Origin: Tetragonia tetragonoides
Taxonomy: Eukaryota; Streptophyta; Magnoliopsida; Caryophyllales; Aizoaceae
Assembly: GCA_038025085.1 (NCBI GenBank)
Contig: CM076142.1
Coordinates: forward strand, 10,514,501-10,578,500
Reading direction: 5' to 3'
DNA: 64,000 bases
In this document: positions 56,522-64,000 of the stretch, one piece after another
How the letters are laid out: the number at the start of each line of letters is the position of its first letter
How positions within the stretch are numbered: the stretch's first letter is position 1
The notes under the pieces: model-generated
The model's input: only the letters and a program-made list of their open reading frames with translations
What the model was told of the DNA's origin: nothing
The model's database searches: none
Translations under genes and position numbers: made by a program

Positions 56522-59500
56522 TTATTTCCATAACTTAACAGAGCAATCGTGCCCCGCTGATGCAACCATTCCGGTTACAGATGCTGCCAAAGCTGATACA
56601 ATGTTATCATGGGCTGGAACTGTCATGCTCTTGTTTTCAGCCATGTTCCACAGCTCCAACGACTGCAACCACACCCGAAACCAAATATTAGAAATTATTT
56701 TCTACACAGCAAAGTTTTTATTTCAGATGTACAAGTGATTCTGACAACTGTTTGAGTCACAGTTTATACAACAATAGTTATCACTCGAGTGATCCCTTGA
56801 CAAAAATTGCAATAGCCCCATAAAGTAGAAAAAGCAGATACTAGACAAGGTCTAAATCAACTTAGTTATAGCACATTCCAGTAGATGAATCAATTCGAGT
56901 AGTAATGAGACATGAATATTGTTAAACTATTGATATGATCATGCATGACAGGTTAAACATCATAATGAAAACTTGAGTGCAGTGGAGAGTGAGTAAAAGA
57001 CCACCAAGGTTACATTCCCCATTAGGATCCCTGTGATAGGATACACCCTATCGATATGTATGCGGACACTATAGCGGGTTCCACCTGATGATGTGTTCAT
57101 GTTTAGGTAGCATTTCACACCCAGCAACTAAATAATCTACTAGAAAAGGAATAGTAGAAATTACCCTAGTTCCTCCAACCACCAAGAGGGTTGAATAGCT
57201 GGGATGGAAAACACATGAATGGAACTGATTTCCATTGGAGTTTAGCTCATGAATATAATCGCCTGAGGTCAATGACCAAACTTTTACACTATCTTGACTG
57301 ACAGATGCCAGAAGTTCTCCAGTTGCATCCCAGCAGATGTAGGTTACAACATCGGTATGCGCCTATTCAAAAGAAACAGGTAAAGTTTGATTGTTACAAC
57401 AGCTTGTACACAAAGAAAGCAAATGTCACCGACATGCCAAGCTCAAACTAACCTGGAAAGAGTGAGTTGGCCTGTCTGAATCAACATCAAAGACGGAAAC
57501 TATTTTATCCGTTGCAGCTGCGAGAAGCTGCCCTACTCTTGGTTGGAATCTCACTTGAGCAGTTCCTCCCTGATTGATTAATAATTGTTATCTTCAATCC
57601 ACACAAAAAATGACTATTGCAAGGGTATTGACATAAACAAACCTTCGACATGCGGATACAGGAGAACGGATTCATACTCCAGTAGTGAATTTCATTGTTA
57701 CTGTCGCAGAAACAGAAAAGATCATTCTTCTTAGGGTGGAAATCAAGAGACATAACATGGGTGCCTCGTCCGGGGTAGACATTCAGACAATAGCTTGGCT
57801 GCAATCAGACAAGAAGTAAAGCGTTCTGGTTCAATATACTGTTAAAAGAGGGCCATAACAAAGAACAACAAACAAAGGAAAATATCTCAATATAACATGC
57901 AAACAGACATTTGCGGCATCCCATAGTCGCACAGATCCATCAAATGAAGCCGTTGCCAAGTGAGTCGAATTTGGCCTGAACCGAACATCTGTAATTACAT
58001 ATTTGTGTTCCTCTGGAGTACTCTCTGTTTGCAAGGTATCCATGTTCCAGAGAACAGCCTAAGTGACAAAAGGATAACATTTCAGAAATTTGTCCATTTG
58101 CATTTCATCAGTTCATTTCTAATGGAGCAAAAAAAGTCACTACTCTTTGGCTTTGGAATATAATGGACAAAATAAAAATTGAGCATCAAACTATTTGCAC
58201 TTCTTATTGTTGTAAAACAGCCGAAGTCGCCACGCTTTGGATCAAAGGTCAAACAGAAATAGCCTCTCCATTTCCCAGGGTGAGGTTGCATTGCATACAC
58301 ATCACCTCCTCCCCAACCCCGAGCCTCTTTGGAGGTACTGGGGTAACTTTGCATTTCATACAGATGAATAGACAAGAAAGGCAATGAAGGAGCCATATAG
58401 TCAAGCCAACCCATCTACAATAAAGTCTAAGTTTTGAGCGGTTTATGTTTAGTTGCTTGGCTATATTGGTTCAGACTATTCATTTTTATTCCCCTCGACT
58501 TGTACAAATTTTGAAGTTTCGGAAAAAGTTCATAATAATTATTCAATCTTGACACAATCAAGCTAGTTGAGGATGTTCTAGGAGCGGTGACCTTTATATA
58601 TACAAAAAATGATGGGGAAATAGCCCTTCAATAAGCTGAAATGTATGTACGCTTTCTGCAAAAATCATTGACCACTAAGAGATATCAGTTAGCAAAATAA
58701 TGATACATATTACCTTCTTGTCATGGCCAGCACTAGCCAAAAACTTCCCATCTGAAGAGAAATGACAGCTTGTGACCTTATTCCTTGTACGTATACAGCC
58801 CACTTCAGCAAATGAAAAGCCTGAACAGCAACAGTTTGTAAAAGAATTTTGAGAATCGGACACGATCAAAAACATGTACAGAAGCAATTCAACACATTTT
58901 ACCCTTGGGGGGCTCTGCTTTCGGCTCAGCTTGTTTAAGTGTTCCATAAAGATCCCTTCCATCCCCTCCATCATGTGAGAGAAAGGATTCCACATTGTCA
59001 TCTAGGGAGGCAACATCTCCAAATTGTTCAATATCATCCTGCACAGTTCAACAAGACTTTAAACAAAATCTTCGAGATTCAACCATATATAAGTTAAACA
59101 TGACGATCTATATCCACAATATTCATTTAGACATATACAACAACAACAACAACAACAACAACCCAGTAAGTATCCCGCCTAGGACGGGGTCTGGGGAGGT
59201 CCAGATGTACGCAGTCTTACCCCTAACTAGTCGCCTAGAAGAGAGACTGTTTCCGAAATCATTTAGACATATCCAAAGCTAAAAGAAACTCATGAAACTG
59301 AGTGATTGCTCCCTCCTCTGTCTCATTAAGTTAGTCAAATTAAGAATTTGGAGAAGAATAAAGAAGATGAATAGATGATGTATTGCACAGTGTATCACTA
59401 ACTACAACTATTCACTACTCACATAGATTTTGTTTATGCACAATTTCAAGGTAATCTTGACTACATTGTGGGACGACTAACATTGGATATTTTGACCAAC

Positions 59501-62500
59501 TTTATGGGTTAAAAGTCGCAACATGAGCACTTTACTTCACATGAATCCATTACACACACATTCTCAGCATGAGCAAGAACACCAGCTCGTATGTTTCTCG
59601 ATGCTAGGAGTGTCTATGGAGGTTGATATGTACACAACCTCCCCCTAACTAGTTGAAAGTAGCAAGTAGCCCTCTCAATGACCCTTAACATAGATTCTCA
59701 TTTTTTCAAACTTAAAGAAGCGCAGTTCAATGGGCCTGCTGCCTGCAGGCCCGTACATGGAGGAGAGTAGACTTGCATACAAGCCCAGTGGGGTTCCATC
59801 CTAAAACCAAATGGTATTAGCTGGAGTAACCCACCAACTTATATGCTAGTCTTCTCTCCCTCATTCTTTCGATGTGGGACACTCACATGTAGTAATGGTT
59901 TCAACAACCATATGCATCACAGATACACACAAAGACCAATCACACTGATTTGAGATGACACTATGACAGTTAGTATTGTTACAAGTTCCTACATATCATT
60001 GTAAGCAATAGATCATACCAGCTGATTTGAAGATGAAGCCAGTCCTCCAGTTCCTTCGGCACCATACATCATTAAGCCTTTCGGCATGCTGTTAACCTGC
60101 TGCAGACCGTTGGCAGTTCCAATTCCATCACCAGGCGTATGAGTGGATGGAGGAGAATTGGGTGAAGGGCCAACCGTATTGCCTGTGCCTGTACTGTTGG
60201 CTGGTCCAGAAGAAGAATGCTGTTTCCTTTTTCTATTGTTCTGCTGCATAAAGACAACTATCTTAAAATTGAAGAACTAACTGTCATCTGGTGTGGAGAA
60301 AGACCTCGTCTATCCCGTTTATGGTATTTGCTAACATAAATGAATTGTAACACTAGGTCAGAACGAAAAAAATTCCTCCTACAGGGAGAAAGTGACTTCT
60401 GCAGTCAAGATCTAACATTCCTCACCCCATCTCAACCTCACATGAATAAGTTCATAAAATTACCAAACACATACAAATCTATCAGATGAAGCTGTTGAAT
60501 TTTCTCAAAACATTAGAAGTTCGATTCATTATAATTTATAAACAAATAAATCTTACTTTAGAAATATCACGAAGAAGTAAAAATATCCAGTAGGCTTTAT
60601 AGATTTGATTAATAAAAAATTAACTTATCTAAAAAAGTAAAAATATCAAGTAGGAAAATGTCTTTTGTTCTTCCAACCAAGCAGGCCTCACATCAAACAT
60701 AAGTGACTAAATGAAGGAACTTTAACTGCAATTAGCATCATGTGAAAAAAAAAAAGGAAAGAATATTCAAGAGCTGCTTTAAGGAAACAATTAAGGTATT
60801 TCACATTCTTTTTGTGGGCCGGGGGGAGACAGCTCATAAAAAATCTTATAATTAGGTCCAAGAACTAGTGTACAACCTGCTGAAGTTGCTGCTGCTGTAA
60901 CTGGTCTTGCTGCTGTGAAGAAGACTGCTGCATTTGGCCCATCTTCATCTGCATACAATTGGAAGTATCAGAAATATGATTCAAGTTCAGATCGCCATGA
61001 CCACATACTATAAACTGCTAGCAGTAAAACAAATGCTCACACTTGACAATACTTAAAAACAAAAAGATTGCAATAAAAGTAAACCCCGATTGACCAAATT
61101 GGATATTTAGTGAGACTCACACCCGCGACAAGTTGGTATATTTTTTAACTCCGGTGACATTAGCGTATATTTAGTGACTGATTTTGGCACTTAGACCCAT
61201 TATTTCTATTTTAGTGGGAATCTCTGATAAGATCCTTGTTATTTACTATTTTCCTAATTATTTTCTTTTCTTTCTCTTTGTCAAATCATTTTCGTATCTT
61301 TTTACCCACCCCTCACTCATTTCTCCCATTTATTACCCAACCCCCCTTATATATTGATGGATTGAACAAATTTGATGTATTGAACAAATTTGTCCCCAAT
61401 TTCCTTCAAATTCGTGCTCCCCTAATTTTGCCTCCCTCAATTAAGTTAAACCCTATTTTTATGTAAGGGGAAGCAAGGTAGTTAAAGGAGTTAGGGGTTA
61501 AAAACAGGAAAAATAAAAAAAAGGGTGAAAATTACGAAAATAATTAAGAAAAAGCAAGAAAAAAAATAGGGCAATAATTAAAAAAATATATGAGATCTGA
61601 TGGAAGATACCCACTTAAATTCAAATAATGGGTCCAAGTGCCAAAATCAGACACTAAATACACCCTAATGTCGTCGGAGTTAAAAAATATAGCAACTTGT
61701 CGCGAGTGTCTCACTAAATATACCAATATGGTCAATCGGGGTAAAAGTAAATGAGTAGTCAAAGAAAAAGGAAATTCCAATTCTTTTCATGTTATCTTTT
61801 GGTAGAAGCTAAAAATAGCGTAGCTGAATGATGTGCCATGGAAAGAGAAGCATTAGGACTTAGGAGAGTTGCAGAGATAAAGAAACTATTGAATTTGGTC
61901 ATAAACGATGAAAGTCGCTGTCCATGGAGAAACATGTTATACAATGATAGTTTATATCCGTGCTTGTGGAGTGAGTCGTGCTGGATATTCAATTCATTAA
62001 AGGTCAATACTGTAAACCACCACAAGTATCAGCATTTCAGTTCTTACTGATAAACATCAACATCAAGATCCATGTCATACAATAAGTAGTTTCCTAAAAA
62101 CTAGGCATTTCACCGCCAAAAGAAAAAAAAATTTGCAGAGAAGATTTTTATTTAGGGGACTGTTGAATCTAAGTGTAAACAAAAAGACAATAATTTAATT
62201 AATGCTTAAATACATTTCAAACGTGTATTTTGGATGTGACAATTATCTCCTGCAGGTTGCAACCTTCTTAAAAACAAAAAAGGGAGAGAAGGTTGGAACA
62301 AATTCCGAAACCAGAGGGTTTCCGACCAGACCTACTGCTTTAATAAAAACAGACCCGGAACCAATAGGAATCCATATGTATTCCGCAAAATTCTAGACTG
62401 AAGGTTCAATTAGGAATTCACATGGATTCTGAGATAGGAACGATATTGGATTCTGGAAAACAAAATTAAAATCTTAAGGACAGAAAAGAATTCCTTAGAA

Positions 62501-63437
62501 ACCATACGGTTTCAGAGGTGAATTCACAACTTTAAAAACATGACAGCCACTTAAAGCTTGAGGATAAAGAGAAACCATGAAACTACGAATGGCTTGATCC
62601 CCTCTAACGGGGTACGTAGCCAACTAAAATGAGTACAGCCCAAATCAATTTAAACCCCAAAACATACCCTAAAAATTCTAAAGACACAACTAATTTTTTA
62701 TGAAATTAGTATTAGTCGAAATCGAAAGGTGATCTCCTAAGTGGGGATGTAATAAAGGGCGTGTGCCTTGAATAAGGTCGTACCAAATTAATAAACCAAT
62801 GTACAAGGTTTACATTGGAAAGTTATGTTTTCCATATCAAGTTGCGATTTTTGCTTAACAGGGACCAAAAGACCTGTTTGCATTTACCAATTTTGTTCGC
62901 ACTTTTACTCACCCACTACAGGGGTTTTTCATAAATACAATAGTTTCTGAATTCTGATCATCTCATGATGATCAACCTAAATGATGATAAATCAAAGCAT
63001 GAAGAGTAGTCTGACCTGTGGTGAACTTGATTGCATAGGAGAACACACATCATTTCTCGTGGATTGAGCTTCTTTTGTATTCAAGCTACCCTTAGGCAGT
63101 CCACCAAACCTTCGAGGATCATTTTCTCCATAACTTGGTGAACTTCCAAGGCTGTTTTGTGCCTGAGCCTGTGACAAGACTTGCTGCTGCTGTGCCGCCA
63201 AAAGAATTTGATTTTGAATAAGTGGTGCTGGCTTTTGTGTTTGCATCCTCAATTGATCTATACCCTACATGAAATGTATCATATCTACTGTAAGCAAATA
63301 TCAAAACTAATATTCAATTTTTCAAAATCTTGATATATACCAAGACTGTCGATATATAAGCAAATATGAAATGTATGGACAACTTACAGTTAGGGGCCAA
63401 CCCTTCAAAGGAAGGCTGTTGATGCTGGGATTTAAAC
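56522..63437 (-). CDS. LUG: LEUNIG-type transcriptional corepressor (partial, 5' end off window)
   Basis: Eleven exons on the minus strand: 63388-63437, 63016-63264, 60877-60948, 60019-60243, 58903-59038, 58714-58820, 57909-58058, 57643-57798, 57453-57569, 57165-57362 and 56522-56662 (stop). All have GT-AG borders and matching phases, for about 533 residues. LEUNIG is a nuclear Gro/TUP1-type corepressor that acts with SEUSS to repress genes such as AGAMOUS. Seen: [14 protein letters not shown], a Gln-rich stretch, [20 protein letters not shown], the acidic DDIEQFGD...[15 protein letters not shown], then WD40 repeats ([35 protein letters not shown] at the end). The LisH/LUFS N-terminus must lie beyond base 64000. 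The middle is closer to LUG than to LUH, while some WD repeat wording (GGTRSLELWN) is nearer LUH, so the paralogue call is tentative. Introns contain a Mutator-like element and an Au-like SINE. Confidence 0.93.
59137..59258 (-). mobile_element. 5'-truncated Au-like SINE in a LEUNIG intron
   Basis: Read on the minus strand this ends in a (TTG)n tail (plus-strand CAACAACAAC run, 59137-59162). It contains GGGGTCTGGGGAGGTCCAGA, GTACGCAGTCTTACCCC and GAGACTGTTTCCG on the plus strand, the classic Au SINE 3' half. Identical 14-bp flanks, tcatttagacatat, lie at 59123-59136 and 59259-59272. Confidence 0.85.
61084..61741. mobile_element. Non-autonomous Mutator-like element in a LEUNIG intron
   Basis: This 658-bp element has about 145-bp terminal inverted repeats (CCCCGATTGACCAAATTGG at the left; the complement ending GGTCAATCGGGG at the right). 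It is flanked by the perfect 10-bp direct repeat taaaagtaaa at 61074-61083 and 61742-61751. Long TIRs and a 9-10 bp TSD are the Mutator-like signature. The interior is pyrimidine-rich on the plus strand, without a transposase or a recognised captured gene. Confidence 0.88.
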
Positions 63438-64000
63438 CTGAAGATAAAATTAGGCATAGTTGTAACTTAGAAACCAATCTCAAGACTCATATACATAAAA
63501 GGTGAATAAGTTTATCTCACAAAAATGTAATTCAGAGGACACTTCAGATTAAGACCAACCAAACTAGCAATAAGCTTAATCTTAATACTACATGGGGAGT
63601 GTACGGACACTTCATAATAGCCAAAAAGCCCTCACTAACCCGCAAATTTCTCAGACAATTAAAGACAACCTAATCTAAACCGTTCTTGCTATAACAAGAT
63701 CATCAGCTCATAAATGAAGAATATAGCGAAAGAAGAGGCAGTGCCAATAGTTCTCACATATAAAAGATTTAAAACAATACCATTAAACATACATGAAAAT
63801 TATTTTTGGTAAGTGTCTGGATGAGGATCACATGACATGCATCCTCTGAGAATACGAAAGGGAGTAGGGCAGCAAGACTCCTCCACTTTCATCACTTTGA
63901 ATATCAAAAACTCAAACAAGAGTGATAACAATTGGTACTTCTTCAGTTACATAGAAAAACTTGGCATTCTCCTTTCAAGCACAACTTAACATAACCAGGA
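63438..64000 (-). other. LEUNIG intron running off the window
   Basis: From the acceptor at 63438-63439 to the window edge no further exon of the LEUNIG frame is seen. The next upstream exon must end in phase 1 and lie beyond base 64000. Confidence 0.6.

Noticed and set aside
59137..59162. CAACAA microsatellite as an independent repeat
   Set aside because: It is the reversed (TTG)n tail of the Au-like SINE with 14-bp TSDs.
1..64000. CRISPR array, bacterial operon or organellar insertion
   Set aside because: No regular short repeats with unique spacers, no operon-like gene packing and no plastid or mitochondrial gene were seen.

Overview
This window is nuclear DNA from a flowering plant, most likely a core eudicot. 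It is AT-rich and mostly non-coding. The genes are split by introns with GT-AG borders, and the transposable elements are plant types (L1-type LINEs with an RNase H domain, Copia-like LTRs, a TRIM, Stowaway and Mutator-like elements, tRNA-derived and Au-like SINEs). Some dispersed repeats resemble those of Caryophyllales such as beet, spinach and quinoa, but that assignment is a weak inference. No prokaryotic operon, CRISPR array or organellar gene was seen.

Four host genes could be rebuilt exon by exon with intact reading frames. (1) A plus-strand gene for a small BSD-domain protein has four exons between 5706 and 14331 (177 aa); intron 2 is about 7.5 kb and filled with retroelements. (2) A minus-strand KRP/ICK-type cyclin-dependent kinase inhibitor has three exons between 20902 and 23579 (212 aa). 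(3) A minus-strand PRT1-type N-degron E3 ubiquitin ligase has seven exons between 44910 and 52390 (469 aa; two RING fingers and a ZZ finger). (4) A minus-strand LEUNIG-type transcriptional corepressor has eleven exons between 56522 and 63437; its N-terminal part lies beyond the right edge. These genes are unrelated neighbours that share nuclear or regulatory roles (cell-cycle braking, protein turnover, repression of floral and other developmental genes). They are not a pathway cluster.

Layout: 1-5700 is gene-poor and holds degenerate AT-rich repeats, a 320-bp fold-back element and a tandem array with a unit of about 307 bp. 5.7-14.3 kb is the BSD gene, with LINE fragments, a SINE and a solo LTR in intron 2. 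14.3-20.9 kb is intergenic, with a solo LTR (5-bp target-site duplication, TSD) and a Stowaway MITE. 20.9-23.6 kb is KRP. 24.2-25.0 kb is a TRIM element. 25.8-28.0 kb looks Helitron-derived. 29.1-29.2 kb carries three E2F-type palindromes.

29.5-38.5 kb is a nested retroelement island. A minus-strand LINE lies between perfect 17-bp TSDs and is itself interrupted by a 3.4-kb LTR element with 5-bp TSDs. The LTR element has no retroviral genes and instead carries what looks like the first exon and promoter of a host gene. 38.5-44.9 kb is intergenic with small MITEs and a SINE. 44.9-52.4 kb is PRT1, with SINEs and a LINE remnant in its introns. A Mutator-like fold-back element (52.6-53.6 kb) sits just upstream of PRT1. 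56.5-64 kb is LEUNIG, with a second Mutator-like element and an Au-like SINE in its introns.

The most unusual structures are the LTR element carrying host-gene sequence, the LINE whose 5' part is not recognisable as LINE, and a solo LTR bounded exactly by two 251-bp direct copies of its flank. I found no convincing new multi-gene system.
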